A stretch of 64,000 bases of DNA from Aquanectria penicillioides (GCA_003415625.1 PYIU01000003.1:3038001-3102000), one strand, 5' to 3'. Shown: positions 12,188-24,613, counted from the stretch's first letter. The notes: generated by a model from the sequence alone, not told the origin. Made by a program: numbers and translations.

Positions 12188-12528
12188 CACTCCTGTTGCG
12201 CGCTACTTCCTGAGGAACTGGTGTTCCTCCCTTAGCATGCCACTGTCCTACTGGTACTGGCACGAGGCGAGCTTCTTCTTCTACCACTACGAGTTTGCTT
12301 TTATTCCACTTTTCGCTTCAGATTCACCATCCCACAATAACACGCACGCTGTCGCATTGCAGTTTTACTCAGTTGCAGAATCAACAGCTCAGCTACCCTA
12401 CATTCAATTGATTCGATAGGCATTAGTTTCTCTTGTTGCTCCAGCAGACTTACGCAAGCTCTCGGCTGCGACCGTTATCACCTCAAGACCTTGGATACTA
12501 CAACGTCGCTTTCCACAACCAGAAAAAA

Positions 12529-12994
12529 ATGTCTTCTCAGCCTCTTCTCCAGACTGCCCCTGGTACGTTGGCTCTCGCCCCTCGCCTCGCCTCTATTTAT
12601 TGTTTTCTGGCTTCGACTAACCAAGCTCCTAGGCAAGCGCATCGCCCTGCCCACTCGTGTCGAACCCAAGGTCTTCTTCGCCAACGAGCGAACCTTCTTG
12701 TCATGGCTCAACTTCACCGTTATTCTTGGTGCCCTCGCCATTGGCATGCTTAACTTCGGTGACCGCGTCGCCTTCATCTCGGCCTTCCTTTTCACCGGCG
12801 TTGCCATGTTGACCATGCTGTATGCCTTGGTAACCTACCACTGGAGAGCGAAGTCGATTCGAATGAGGGGCCAGGCCGGCTTCGACGACCGCTTCGGCCC
12901 TACATTCCTCGCCATCATCCTCCTCCTTGCCGTGGTAGTCAACTTTGTTCTCCGCATCACCGATCAGTCCAAGAAGAACGCCGACGCCAACTAA
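12529..12994 (+). CDS. VTC1: Vacuolar transporter chaperone subunit 1
   Basis: Two exons, 12529-12562 and 12633-12994, give 131 residues starting [20 protein letters not shown]. This matches Vtc1, the small membrane subunit of the VTC complex that makes polyphosphate from ATP and moves it into the vacuole. The DUF202 signature ([19 protein letters not shown]) comes directly before the first of three hydrophobic segments, near residues 35-55, 60-80 and 102-120. A basic loop ([11 protein letters not shown]) lies between helices 2 and 3. The longer frame open upstream of the intron donor is not used: the ATG follows an A-rich context (aaaaaaATG) and gives the known N-terminus. Length equals the yeast protein class. 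Three CACGTG boxes upstream suggest phosphate control. Confidence 0.95.
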
Positions 12995-13392
12995 ACAACA
13001 AACATTTTGGTTCCAACACGAACTCGATAGAGGGGGATTGGAGAGGGCGGGTATATGGACTGAGACGAAGGGGAGGCGAAGAGGGCATTGGGAGGATTGG
13101 GTAGGGTGGATTGAGTTTTCAGTTTGTCATTTGTGGTCGATTGGCGTTTGTGCTGGGGTGTCCTGAATTTCGGGTACTGGGTATTATAGTTCCAAACAAA
13201 TCAATACGATGTTTTGATCCTCAGCCAGGGTATCTCGTAAAATCCTTTGCTCCAATGCTCCTAAACGATGCAATTGTCCCCCAACGCCGACTTGCCGAGG
13301 CATCTTCCCAGGTCGTATCATCAAATTTTTTGCGTCCCACTCCCGTGGATCCTCGATCCCAATCTGTCAACCGTTCCGAGTCTGTATATCCC
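12995..13392. other. 3' flanks of VTC1 and Alba-domain gene
   Basis: Converging 3' ends; no gene seen. Confidence 0.5.
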
Positions 13393-14028
13393 TCATGTTT
13401 TTCTCTCTTGGGCGATTTGCAGGGTAATATTCTTTTTTGATTTGAGCTCGGGGACGGGAACAAGAGAGAGGAATACCCGCATTGATTTGATGGAGCGGGC
13501 TGAAGGCGGAGGGAGCACAGCATCCTCAAACCGAGTATGCATGACTTCGAAGTCGTCGCCATCTCCGTCCTCGTCGTCGGGTATTTCCTTTTCTAGGACC
13601 GTTTCTTCCACTACATCCCGCTTGTTCGGCCTTTCAGGTAGATCGAAAAGCTGATTGTATTGGTACCAGCCCTTGCCTTCCTCGCCTAGGACTCTCTTGC
13701 ATTGCTCCACTACCGTAATCAATTTGCATACATCCGCAGTTCGAGCATGCAACATTGCCAGTCTAGGCTTTTCGGATTGGTGTAGGAGGTGATTGGCGGC
13801 ATAGGCGACGCGTTTCTGGATCTGCGTAGAGGATATGATGGAGGCGACAAGAAGGTCATACTTCGGTTCGAGCTCTGAAATTATGGCTTCGTGGGGGCCG
13901 ACGAGGGACTGGTTTGCGGGCTGTGCATCTTTCGTCCGGGCTCGCTTTGAGGAGTCTTCGTCTCGTGACAACCTCGCGGTATTCTTCCTCTTCCCACCAG
14001 AGTCATCGTCGCGGGTTGGGGCGGGCAT
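13393..14028 (-). CDS. Alba-domain RNA-binding protein, candidate Rpp25/Pop6-like
   Basis: One exon, 211 residues from ATG 14028 (MPAPTRDDD). An in-frame ATG at 14139 would add 37 residues, which look like leader rather than a conserved N-terminus. Residues about 20-45 are basic, with an NLS-like KRKNTARLSRDEDSSKRAR. The centre (KYDLLVASIISSTQIQKRVA, then PRLAMLHARTADVCKLITVV) has the alternating pattern of the Alba fold found in RNase P/MRP subunits and related RNA binders. EEGKGWYQYNQL follows, as in Rpp25-type proteins. The C-terminal third is acidic, then basic. The fold assignment is moderately secure. The RNase P/MRP role is an inference from the family. Confidence 0.68.
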   Translation of the reverse strand: MPAPTRDDDSGGKRKNTARLSRDEDSSKRARTKDAQPANQSLVGPHEAIISELEPKYDLLVASIISSTQIQKRVAYAANHLLHQSEKPRLAMLHARTADVCKLITVVEQCKRVLGEEGKGWYQYNQLFDLPERPNKRDVVEETVLEKEIPDDEDGDGDDFEVMHTRFEDAVLPPPSARSIKSMRVFLSLVPVPELKSKKNITLQIAQERKT

Positions 14029-17000
14029 CTTGACTTGGAGTGGTTGGAGAAACAGAGTTGCAAGCGATGCGGCGGGGGACGGAAAAGTTGTGGTGGATCG
14101 TCTGGGGTTCGGCTTGGCATGACTGGCTGCTGTATGCACGTCGGCTGCAGGGCCTCTGGTATCAGATGAAGGATCGTGCGTGTGCTGCTACTACATATTT
14201 GTGGCTAGCCAAAACATCTGCAAAGAAGCGCTTGCGATATCTGAGATGTACGCTTTTGAATTGTTTAGCCTTACATCACCATATTGAACTCGTTTCTGAC
14301 TGACATGCAACATTGTGTGTCCTTCATTCATGTATCCTTGTCAAAGCGGGTTTGGCTGACATTAAGATTCATTAGCACAAACCAAAATCATGATACAATT
14401 CGACATGACCTATATTTTTTTTCTTCGTAAAAATTCTTCTTCTTTTTGTATTTTCGGACTAGCAATCAATGCCTTGCAAACATTCGATCATCCAGGAATT
14501 GCCCTACCATAGCGCCCTGTTGGATCTGACGGTTGCTCCAACACGTGGGAGACGGAACTGGCGGCAGTCTCTGAGTCACGTGATATGATCATCAAGATTG
14601 ACTAAGTGGAGCAAGCCTATCTGCGTGTCTCGGTGCTAGCTATTCGGGATAATCTCGACCATGCCTGAGCTCAAACTCGGCTTGAAGCCGAGCTAGGGCT
14701 ACTAATTAAAGCATGTGTGGTAAATACTTATATGAGTCCCTTATCTCTGGTATCTGAAGATTGCGGGTCACCATGGCAGTCGTCACAACTTCTTGGAGAT
14801 AGTGTCCCATTTCGGTTCTGATCCGGCAACCAAGTTCCTTTCGCCTACTGAGGAGAGAATACGACAAGTCGACTGGGGCACCCGCTTTGACGAAGAAATG
14901 GATGACGACTCGAAGGCAATGTACAGTGGGGCGGGGAGAAGTTCCGCCATCAGCATACCGGTACATGTAAAACCAGCTCAGCCTAGCCTTTAGGGCCGAG
15001 CGACGACTGCAGGCTGTGGAATACCAAGGCGGCCAGCCATCCGGTTTGTTCCCCGGAGTTGGGTATGCAGTTGGTGGAGCGGTGGCGATAGCACGATACG
15101 AGTTTTCCAGTTGTCGAGCTTGAAAGAGGGTCCAGGGAGCTTGGGCCTTATGAGGCTGGATCCCGTCCCGAGAGCGCCCAACTAGCCAGCAAGCTATTCG
15201 CCATCCGACGCCAGCAACGACGGATTGCTGACGGAAGGGCAGCCTTTCTGCGTTGAGCAATGTATCGCACTAACAGCATTTCATGGGTGTTGAACCAAGT
15301 GGGGAATGGTTGCGCTGGCTGCAGCGACTCACCACGGCGAGTCCCACACCCTCCCTTTGGCCTAAGTGTATCACGGTCGCACTGTCAGACGTACAACGAC
15401 CGTACCTGCACCAACAGGAGGAATGATTTACAAGCGCAAGCGACAATTGATTGGGGTGGCATGAGGCACGGAAGCGAAGGTCGCATGAGCTGGAAGAGGA
15501 GGGGAGCAGTGGGCGCTTGGAGGGCACAACATCACATTGTTTATTGTTTTTTTTTTTTTCCATGGTTGGGGGTCGGTCGCCGGTCGCACTGATAGGTACA
15601 AAGTGTAACACAGACCCTGGAGCGGCACGATCTGGAATGGAACAGAATGTATCCATGTACTCTACGCTGGACCTCTTTTATGCTTTTTGCCTCCACTCGC
15701 CTTGCTCTGACGCTGTTGGAGGCATACTCCAAAGTTGCTTTGCCCTGGAGCCTTTAGGCCGTGACCGAAATGCACCACGCCCGACGTTCTAACCTCTCAT
15801 AGGTGTTCAACTCACGATTGGCCTCCACCATCCATGCCCTCGCCGCAGTTGACTGACTCTTGTCTTACACTAGAGCAGCTGTGATATCGAAGTGTGCAGA
15901 GTAGGTACGTAAGGGTCGCGGACGCGGATACATCCCGGATGGACCTCATTTTACGGGAGAGCAGCGACTTAGCACGGAGTACCCACGTTCCCACGGCGGA
16001 GGTCTGTACCTAAGGTATTTATTTGCGCGACGGGAACCTTGGTGGTCGGTACGTACAGTACGCAGGTGGGCGAGCGTAGAGCATGCGTGAAGGACGTGCG
16101 CCCGGGGCAAGTCGCCGATAATCTGGATCCATCAGACATCCCATGTCTCGTTATGCGGCAGTTGGTACCCGTTCCAAGGGAGGGAAGCAGACTTGGCAGA
16201 GTGCGCACCAACACAGCCCCAGGTACCACCATCACCACCATCTCCACCACCCCTGGGCTTCGCAAAGATAGTGCAATACCGGTACGCTGGCGTTCGCCAG
16301 AGCCCTCTCAGGCCCTCCCTCGCGCGACTGCCTAGGTAGCCAGTCGACTCACGCCAGCTCGGCGACCCAGCCTGGATCTGTGACTGTGCACGTCTGGGGT
16401 TGATTTATGTAGATCCGTCATGCTGTTGCCGGGCCACCCGCTGCAGGCATCGAGGCTACGTGCTGGCCTGCCTGTTTGTTTGCCTGGCCTGCAACAGGTT
16501 ACTAGACAAGACGATGCATACTTGATGCATCTTTTGTTACGAGGCAACGAGGGTCTTGCCAGCTCGGGAGGATATGTACGCAGTACTATTCTCATCTCAC
16601 CACCCAAAGGATTCCATGGGGCGACCTTGGGGGACCACCCACCTTGGTCTCATTGGGCGCCCGCCCTGCTGGGGAACCTGAGCAGGTACATGTACCCACT
16701 TATGAAGGAGGCTGGTAGGCAGGTACCTACCCGCCTAGCTCTAGCGTGTGGTACAGCGTGTTCCAGCGCTGAAATGCCTTCTGGGGCTTTCTGGGTGGGT
16801 GCTGAGTGGGCTCGCTGACGGCCCTGAGTGGATGCCTAGCTACTGCACTTCTCAAGCCCCTTGCGCCTTGGCTGCTGGTCCACCACCCCAAAACAATCTC
16901 TCCATCCCCGGGCGCCCGCCTAGCTCGCGCAGCCCGCCAACTGGTCTCGCCTCAGGCCGACGGGGACGGGGACGGGCGCGGGCGGCTTGTCAATCAATCA

Positions 17001-17846
17001 CTCAATCAGGCCTGTTAGTCAATCAATAATCAGTGGAAATCCAGCAGGCTTGCGTTTGTCCCTGTCCACTGCCCAGTCTCCAGTGTCACTGCCTCCCTCC
17101 CCCTTTGACTTTACTTCGACCCTCCATCAGGCGGCGTCAGATTCCCGCAAAACAGCCTCCTTCAACCCCCCCAACAACACGCATTTCCCCCCTCCTTCCC
17201 CCGTCCCTGCCTTGCCCTTTTCCTCCTCACCCTCCTTTGCGCCTGCTCTTGCATTCGCTCTCTCACACTTGCACTTGCACCCCCCCATCTCCCAATTTCC
17301 AAACTTTCCCTCGCTCTCCCCCATTCACTTTCTTCCCTCTTACACGCTCCCTTCTCCCTTTCACCATCACACACACTCTCCCTCTCTCACACAAGCCTCT
17401 CTGTAACTCAGAGAGATCGCGATCCGAGGCTTTTATTAGCGCTCGATCACCTCCCTTTCTCTTCTTGCCCGGCCTTTGTCTGCCTGGGCCCTTGTCGCTG
17501 CCTTCGCTGGCCGTCCCCAAATCCCCCGTTTCTGGCCTGTTTGAGGGGCCACATCATCACCCCTTTGCCTGTTGCGCCCGACTCCGATCGTCCGACCTGC
17601 AAGCAAGCCGCCTGGTTACGTCAGCCTTGCCTGCACCACACAACGCCTGAGCACTGGCCACCAGCACCAGCGCCAGCGCCAGGACCGCTCACTAAAACCG
17701 GGCGCCTGGTCTTTCCGTCGCATTCGCGCACTTTCGCGCATCGCATCGCTCCGCCTTTGCGCCCTCGCGTCTCGCCCTTCTCGTTGCGCTCCCCGTCGCA
17801 ACACGCTTCCTGCTTTCCCACCCTCGTCACCCTGACAGGGCATGCT
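14029..17846. other. Gene-poor region and AHC1 promoter/leader
   Basis: About 3.8 kb without a supportable gene. A 184-codon minus-strand frame at 14706-15260 has no recognisable motif. GTACC/CCTAGG-type words occur near 16010 and 16721. From about 17080 to 17500 the plus strand is strongly pyrimidine-rich, typical of fungal promoters and 5' leaders ahead of the gene starting at 17847. Confidence 0.5.
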
Positions 17847-19768
17847 ATGTTCCGATTTTGGGCATCCGATCCCCGGGGAAGCGACAAGCTCGAGGCGCCA
17901 CAGCCGATCGCGGACCTCGTTAAGCCACACCACCAAGCCATCCTTGCCGACACTGCGACGATAACGTCCTCCAACGTGCAGCCTCCCAAGAGGAGGCGGC
18001 AGAGCCTCGACGACTTTGATCAGTCGCCGACTCTCGCCGCGCCCGCTAAGCGGGTGAAATCCGATCTCGACCTACCCGGTGATGTTTCCGATGCGATGGC
18101 GCAATCGACTCCTCTGATTGCTGACCTTGAGAGTGCGCGCGATGAGATTCGCCACCAGTTCGGCCTTGAGATCCTCCTCAAGCATGACGAGTTGAGACTG
18201 ATCAACCAAGAACTTGCTAAATGTCAGGTGGCTCTCGAGCAACTGCGACGCTGCCATCTCATTCCGTATCCTGTCAACTGTCCCACTCCCCAACAGATGC
18301 TCGACGTTAGTGCTGGAAAGGGTCCTGCCCTCAAGACGCAACCTGGCGAACCCGTCCCCCGATGGGCGCCTCCATTCGGTGTTGCTGACGGCCCCTACGC
18401 CCGACATTATGCCAAGTGGCTCATTCCCGACCCTTCATTCGATGGAATCCAGCCTGAGTGGCAGTTCACTCCCGAGGCAACACGAGCAAGGGTTTCTTTT
18501 GCAGAAGGCCGCACCACAAGGAACAGCTTCGGCGATGCTGGAAGTTCCCTTAAGGGTCGTTCCTCTCGTGGTATGGCTGGCCAGAAGCTCCACGCCTTGT
18601 CCAATGGTTACCCACAACCAAAGGAGAAGGCCGGGCCTTGTGTCTTGAAACGTGCAGATGGCCAGACAGTCAAGCTGGTCTGCATAGATTGCAACCGTGA
18701 AAACTTCTCCAGTACCCAAGGCTTCATTAACCACTGCCGTATTGCCCATAAGCGAGATTTCAAGAGCCATGAGGAGGCTGCTGTTCATAGCGGTCATCCC
18801 ATCGAGGTCAACGAAGGCGGGAGCGCTGTTGGAGAGGAAAAGATACCGACTGCTGCCCCAACCTCAACCTCGGTATTTATGTCTACCTCAACTCCCGTAC
18901 ACCCCTTCGCTCGCCCCGACATGTCTGAACAACAAGCCTACGTCGCCCTGCGGTCGAGGATTCAGGAGTCTCTCAAGCTCTACCACCAAGGCAAGCTGCC
19001 CGGTGTCAGTTGCATTCCCTCTTTCACCTCGGAGAGTGCAGACGTTTCCAAGACTCAAGTCAAGAAGGCTGGCGCCCTCGACTTGGCTCCGGAAATGCCA
19101 CACCTCTCGCGTCTTCTGCAAAGCCGGAAGTTTGACGGCAATCTTCGTGATTTGGTTGCGGACGCTAAGACCAAGGTTGACTTGGAGGACATCACTCCTG
19201 GCGAAGAGTCGGAAGTTGCCGAGTCTCCTGCTGAGAGTGGTAATGTGAAGGCTACTACCTCGGTTGCTCGAACACCTGTTGTTATGCGTGTTCCCGCAAG
19301 TGTCACCCAGTCCTCGGCAACAGCTGGACCTACAGGACGTCCTGCGAGCAGCAAAGGACGCGCTCCTCCGATCTCCTTCGTCACCCCTCCTAACTCTGGT
19401 CTTGGTATGGGTTCCAAGCACGGCCCCAATGCTCTGCTTTCCGACGAGGACATGGACATGGAGGATGCCGACCTAAGCCCAACACCTTGGTTAGCAACAA
19501 TGCGCCGTCTCTGGTTAGTGACGACGGGGAATATGATGACTCGGATGATGGATCTTCTGTGTCCGAAGCCAGCGACAACCTGGGGCCTGAATCTGTCTCG
19601 GATGTGGCAGAGATTACCTTGGACGACGAGCAAGACCCCCGATCGTTGCGTCGGGGCTCAAGTGGAGTGTCAGGCACTGTTAGGCTTCGTAAGGAAGACC
19701 CTAAGCATGTCACCTTCATGACCCCTGTCAAGAACAGCACTAAGGATCGAAGACCTCGGAGGGTGTAA
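17847..19768 (+). CDS. AHC1-like C2H2 zinc-finger protein (ADA complex type), one frameshift
   Basis: Intronless, about 640 residues from ATG 17847 (MFRFWASDP), the only ATG in this frame for the preceding 300 bases. A putative NLS (PKRRRQSLDDF) is followed by a predicted helical stretch (EIRHQFGLEILLKHDELRLI). The conserved core near residues 270-315 has CIDCNRENFSSTQGFINHC then H, CRIAHKR and HEEAAVHSGHPIE. This is the YEATS-associated/AHC1 type zinc finger; Ahc1 is a subunit of the ADA histone acetyltransferase complex. The C-terminal quarter is Ser/Thr/acid-rich. At the CCC run 19478-19480 the frame slips. Adding one C joins MEDADLS to PNTLVSNNAPSLVSDDGEYD and ends at the TAA at 19766. 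Without it an unlike tail ends at 19721. Partner complex is inferred. Confidence 0.72.
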
Positions 19769-20644
19769 AATCACTCTGATAATACCAGGCATATATATAT
19801 ATGCTTCCCCTCTGGCATACGTCCCTCTGCACATAACTTTTTTTTTAAACAACATCAGGCGCTGATGAAACTCGCCACTTGTTGGATTCAACTCTTTTCT
19901 TGGACCACCATCACTTCAACCTTATCAAATTTTTAGTTACTACGAAACTTCTTTTGTTTTTCCTTTGGGCAGGCAGCGTGGTTGAAACAAGGACGGCTGT
20001 GAGGTTTCAGTGCGTCATATATGGGACGCTGGAAACCCGGCGTCAAATGGGTCTGGGGACTGGAGATGGCGATTTCTTTTTCTGCGTGCTCTTTGTTTCC
20101 TTTAGAGATTAACATCCTTTCATCATTCCGGCGCTATGGGAGACGGTACGGTTCGAGAGACGGGGTTTTAACTTATTGCTCTTTCCTTGCCCGTTTGTTT
20201 TGCTGAGAAGAGCTCCACGGAGAAGACAAGAAGGAAACTGGTGTTGTATGATTGGAGGAAGTAGCCCCCACAGAACGGCTTTTTGTATCATAGTGTCTGT
20301 GGTTGGTGCTAGTGTGGATGAATAACAAATGCACACAAGCTCAGTATTGAGCGCCATTGGGTATGACCATAAAGTTGTCTTGTAAGGGATGTGCTGGCTG
20401 TCGATCTGGCCCTTGTGATAAATAAGTATGATGGTGGAAGCCACGTGCTATTGAAACATGGAAACTCAGGCCTGAACAGTTAATGCATCCTTGCAACGTG
20501 GCAACGCGTTCCTCAGTTCCATGCGAGCAAGGCAATCGAGAGTTTACAATATTTTTGATTTGTATTAATTAATTAGGTAGATTATTTATTCTTTACTTTA
20601 AACTCCCCGGGATACATGTGATCCATCCTTTTTCCAAACCCAAC
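19769..20644. other. 3' flanks of AHC1-like and CFEM-like genes
   Basis: Convergent intergenic stretch. It has a short AT repeat (atatatatat near 19792), a T run near 19838 and no gene. Confidence 0.5.
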
Positions 20645-21372
20645 TCACAGAATAGCAGCGACAACACCGGCGACGGCAAAGAGAACGCCACCAGTGTTGC
20701 GGACCAGATCAGCGCCGCTGTTGTTGGAGCTGGTGGGCTTGGATGAGCTGGTAGCGGAAGCAGTGGAGCCAGAGGCAGCGGAAGCATCAGTAGCGGTGGC
20801 GGAAGCGGCGGCAGTGGAGGCGGCGGCGGAGGTCTTGCTGGCAGTCTTGGTGCCGTAGAGAGAGGCGTTCTGGCAGTAGATCTTGACCTGACTTTTGGCG
20901 TCGTTGACACGGGTGTCGTCGGGGCAGTTGTTGTAGCAGCTGGATAGTTGTGTTAGACTGAAATTGCATCTTGCAGGGAGGCCCTGAGGAGAGCAAAAAA
21001 TAAAGAGGGAGAGAAAGAGCACGGAGATGTGACATACGTAGCAATAGCCTCGTAGGCGGCGCAAAGACAGTCGTAGTCGGTGGTCTTGCAGTCGTTGGCC
21101 TGGAATTGACGTGTTAGTGGACGTTTCTGGGGCTGGGATCGTCGGATCTCGGAGTCACATCATGACATGATAAGTCGAGATGTGGACAAGAGAGCCTCAA
21201 ACGATAGAAATGTACTCTAGCTTCGTACCTTGCTGGTAGTGTCCTTCAGGCACTGAGTCACAATGTAGTCGGCCAAGCAGCCCGAGGTAGTGGCAGCGGC
21301 GGCAGCGGTAGTGGAAGACGCGGCGGAGGCGCCAGTCGCGGCGAGGAGAGCGAGAGGAACGAAGAACTTCAT
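20645..21372 (-). CDS. CFEM-like GPI-anchored secreted protein
   Basis: Three exons on the minus strand, 21229-21372, 21038-21099 and 20645-20939, give 166 residues. Residues 1-18 (MKFFVPLALLAATGASAA) are a signal peptide. Eight cysteines follow at 32, 41, 52, 59, 61, 70, 74 and 91, including CKTTDYDCLC, which fits the C-x(2)-TD-x(2)-CxC heart of the CFEM domain. Spacing departs from the consensus at two places: eight residues between the first two cysteines instead of two or three, and eight rather than nine or more after CxC. A Ser/Thr/Ala-rich stalk and a hydrophobic tail (GGVLFAVAGVVAAIL) indicate a GPI anchor. Known CFEM proteins act at the cell surface in haem or iron uptake, wall stability or host contact. 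Which applies here is unknown. Confidence 0.75.
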
Positions 21373-23701
21373 CTTGGCTGGTGGAGTGGGTTGTTTGGGT
21401 TGGGAGGTTTCAAAGGCGAATGTATGAAGGTTTGTCTTCGAGAAGGAGAAGTAGGCTCGTGTGAGAAGAAAGAATGGACTCGGGCTTGGGGAAAAGAAGG
21501 ATGGTCAGCAAGGGAGGGAAGAAGTTTTATTATTATATGGTACGGGAATGGGGACATTAGGTAGGGGAAGTTATGCAGCTATTTCCCGTCCCACCACAAC
21601 ACCCATGGCTCCTCCCACCCCAGGCGCCCCATCCGCCACAGGTCACACCTGGAAAAGGTTACCTTACGGGGCTTCGTTTAGCCCATCTCGGCCCAGGGCG
21701 CTCATCTCGCAGCCTGGCCTTGGACCTCCTTCGATGCACGGTCCGCCGACTGATTGTCCAGGGACGAATGAGCCTGAGGGTCCGGAAGACGGCGGCCGAG
21801 ATCAAAGGGGGCCCGCACAACTCTATCCGGGCTTGTGACGAGTTAATGAAAAACAACGTCCGGGGAACGTGGTGGCGCTGCATGTGCTCACTACTCTGGC
21901 TTCTTTTGGGCTGTGCTTTTTTGGTGCTGAGGACAACTCTTTTTGTTTTTATTTTTGTTTTTAAATTTTTATTTTTTTTTCAAACCGTCCATTGAATAAA
22001 TACCTAGGATCATGATGTAAGGCAAGCCGTTCGACAAAGTAAAAAACGACGACACCACCCGGCCTGTGGGATCCTTGTCGCCCATTGGAGCGTCCGGGGT
22101 CCTGGTGGCGAAAACGGTGGCACGAGGGCCAACCATTTCGCCATTAACTTCTGACTGCCAGCTCCTCCGTTGAATGTACCGTACATGATTTTTCTGGCCC
22201 GTCTTGTTCCCCGGTGCCTCAATACGAAGCGCGCCGTGATATGTACGAGGTTTGGATATGCCACCTGCATCTCATGACGGCGGAGAAACAACAGTGCATT
22301 GCATTAGTGAACTGGGTCCCGTAGAAAGAAGGGGGGCATGGTCGGGGCGCCGTCGAAGAAGAGCCCACTTTGCTCTCCCCTGGTTGCCCCCTGCCCGGCT
22401 CTAAGCGCGGACAAGCTTCTTTTCCTAGGGCTGCTCGGGAGATGGGCAATGTTCGCTGTTTGGGCGGGCGGTCAATTGGCTTGGATGACAATGCTGATCC
22501 CCGGGTGTTTTCCCTGGTTCCGTGGAAGCATCCTCCCAGCAATTGGGGAAGGTTTCCTCTTTCCCCTCCCCTGGCAGCCGACTGCAACGGATGACGGGCG
22601 AACCCCAGCAATAGCGAGGGAGACTAATGGCTCAGCTAATCTCAGGAGTGAGGATGTGGTGCACTGGTGGTTCACTTGAGACAGAAGATGGGATGGCTTT
22701 TACAGGGGTCGTTGGGGCCGCATGGCTCATGAGAGGCCAGCGGACGGACAAATGCCACCATGGTGCTGGAGCGGGATCGCAGCTTGACCTGATGTTGATG
22801 TGTGGCTGAACAAGGGCCATTCATAGCTGGAGCAGATCTGAGTGTCCTGAATTGAACACTGATATGAGCCGTTTGAGCGAGAACAGCCACTATGTCTGAC
22901 GGAGTCGGTCTATTCGACGGGCCTTGTTCTCAGTCGATAATGAGGCGCGCCTCATCACATCGGATTTTTTGCCGTGCGGGATTGCGGTGGCCAATGCAAG
23001 CAGTCAAGCCGCCAGCTGGCTAGCTCCGCGCATGTCGCTTCTCCCTGGCGGCCAGGGCCGTGGGACATGATCGTGTCGTGGTCGTGTCGTGTCGTGCCCT
23101 CATGGGCGACAGACGGCCTAGGTCGCAGCCTCTCGCGTCCATGGCGCTGATAAACGAGCCGTGACAACTCAACTCAACTCAACTCCCCGTGCCATGTCTA
23201 GTTACCTGTGCCGTCAAGGATTTTGCTTGCTTCGCCCGTGCGAGGTGTTGTGAGAACGCGGATTCCGGCCCGTTGCTACAGCAAAAACATGCAGCTGCGG
23301 TGCGAGCGCCACTCCGGCAAGTGGGAACTGCGCATTGTCTGCTCTGGGGGCGAGACTAATCGTTGTGGTTGGGCACCGGCGATTTCGTGCCAACAACACC
23401 GAGTGATCCATCAGGCTGTCTGTCTCAAGTAGCGATAGGTTGCCATGGTGGCCTTGGTGGTGGCCTTGGTGGTGGCCCATGGCGGCGGTTTGGGAATGAA
23501 TACATGCCGACTTCCGGATTTGTGACCCTTTTTTCTTCTTCTTGGGTGGGCACCCCGAGTGAACTGGAGGGCTCCAGCGGCTCGTATTATCATTTTTTTT
23601 GTGCAAACATCTGGTAACTACGGCATGAGAGCTCTGCACGAGGGTCATGTCATGGGCCAAGTACCGTAGGATTCTGGACCAACCCGATGTCGTATCGTAT
23701 C
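21373..23701. other. Promoter of CFEM-like gene and gene-poor stretch
   Basis: No supportable coding frame. CTCAA words repeat at 23166-23184 and a ggtggccttggtggtggcc stretch lies near 23446. The T-rich stretch near 21935-21985 is simple sequence. Confidence 0.45.
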
Positions 23702-23709
23702 TAAAATTA
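23702..23709. repeat. Target-site duplication, left copy
   Basis: The 8 bases taaaatta directly precede the left inverted repeat and are repeated exactly at 24809-24816. Confidence 0.85.
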
Positions 23710-23764
23710 GGGACTGTTTATTTGGCACTCACACTTGTGTATTGGGCACCCCCATTGTGGCTGA
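23710..23764 (+). repeat. Left terminal inverted repeat
   Basis: The first 19 bases are identical to the reverse complement of the right end. The remaining bases are a diverged but alignable extension. Confidence 0.85.
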
Positions 23765-24063
23765 TTGTGGCAAGACGGCCAACTACTCCGAGACCGGCCG
23801 ATTTGCACCAAATTAACCGACTTTCCAGTACACCTATGTCCCCACTGCATCTGACCACATTCCTCGCCCTAAGACCAAGATGTAACCAAAATGAAGCTAT
23901 TCGCATCTCCCTAGAATACACTATCACCACTTTCATCACCAAATTCACTCCCATATAACCTTTTATTTGCCTCTTCCAGCTGTGTACACAACCTATTAAG
24001 TTTGCCCTTAAATTTAATGCTGACATCCCAGTCTTCCTCACTAGGGGCGTCTATATGAGACCA

Positions 24064-24550
24064 CTATGACTTACGGTCAAGAAGTGAGGCCCGTGATGCT
24101 ATTGCATTAACCTCATCATCATAGCTGCCCTCAAGCCGGCTGAAGGTCCGTTGGTATGACCTCTGCATCTCGGTCCCAGCCTCATACACATCATCGGGGC
24201 CAAGGCGTTGAAGCCTAAGGGTTGTTGTTGACACCTGTATTGTATTGAGGGCAGCAGGTGCTGTTGAAGGCGGTGGCCGTGATGCTGGTGAGGCTGGAAG
24301 TGAGGCATTTTCAGGGGCTTCAACAGCCTCAGCCCGTTCAAAGGCTTCAACCTGTTCAAAGAAAATAGGGTCACGCCGTGAGCCTTGCAGGGCGGCCTTT
24401 CGAGCAGCGGAGGACGATACGCGTTGGATTGGCAGCCGAGGGCCTCTTGCTATAAATGACGATGCTGAAACCTTGGTCTTTGGCGATAATGTTGATGCTA
24501 TCCAAGGCTTCTTCAAAGGAAGGAAAATTCAGCTTGAAAATGGTCTCCAT
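24064..24550 (-). pseudogene. Remnant of MULE transposase with FAR1 domain
   Basis: Translation from ATG 24550 gives METIFKLNFPSFEEALDSIN and then IVLRCSKG, the FAR1 DNA-binding signature, before a stop shortly afterwards. A second minus frame (to 24064) overlaps the end of the first and stays open for about 150 codons. It shows charged and Pro-rich sequence (RRDPIFFEQVEAF, GPDDVYEAGTEMQRSYQRTF) that could be the transposase C-terminus fused by internal deletion. The DDE catalytic region and zinc finger expected in between are absent. Confidence 0.65.
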
Positions 24551-24585
24551 TGCTGCAAATAGCTTCAGCCGCTGGGGCAATAGCT

Positions 24586-24613
24586 CTGTGTGTGTGTGTA
24601 TGTGTGTGTGTGT
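24586..24613. repeat. GT microsatellite inside the MULE
   Basis: An alternating tg/tgta tract just upstream of the FAR1 start codon. Confidence 0.85.

Larger units (their letters stand above)
11788..12528. promoter_or_regulatory. Divergent promoter between DYNLT gene and VTC1
   Basis: These 741 bases separate the two start codons. They contain three CACGTG boxes and a CCAAT box, listed separately. No open frame here looks like a gene. Confidence 0.6.

Noticed and set aside
14706..15260. 184-codon minus-strand open frame
   Set aside because: No recognisable motif, irregular composition and no splice partners.
17541..17846. In-frame extension of the AHC1-like protein
   Set aside because: It contains no ATG and the DNA is leader-like; the protein starts at 17847.
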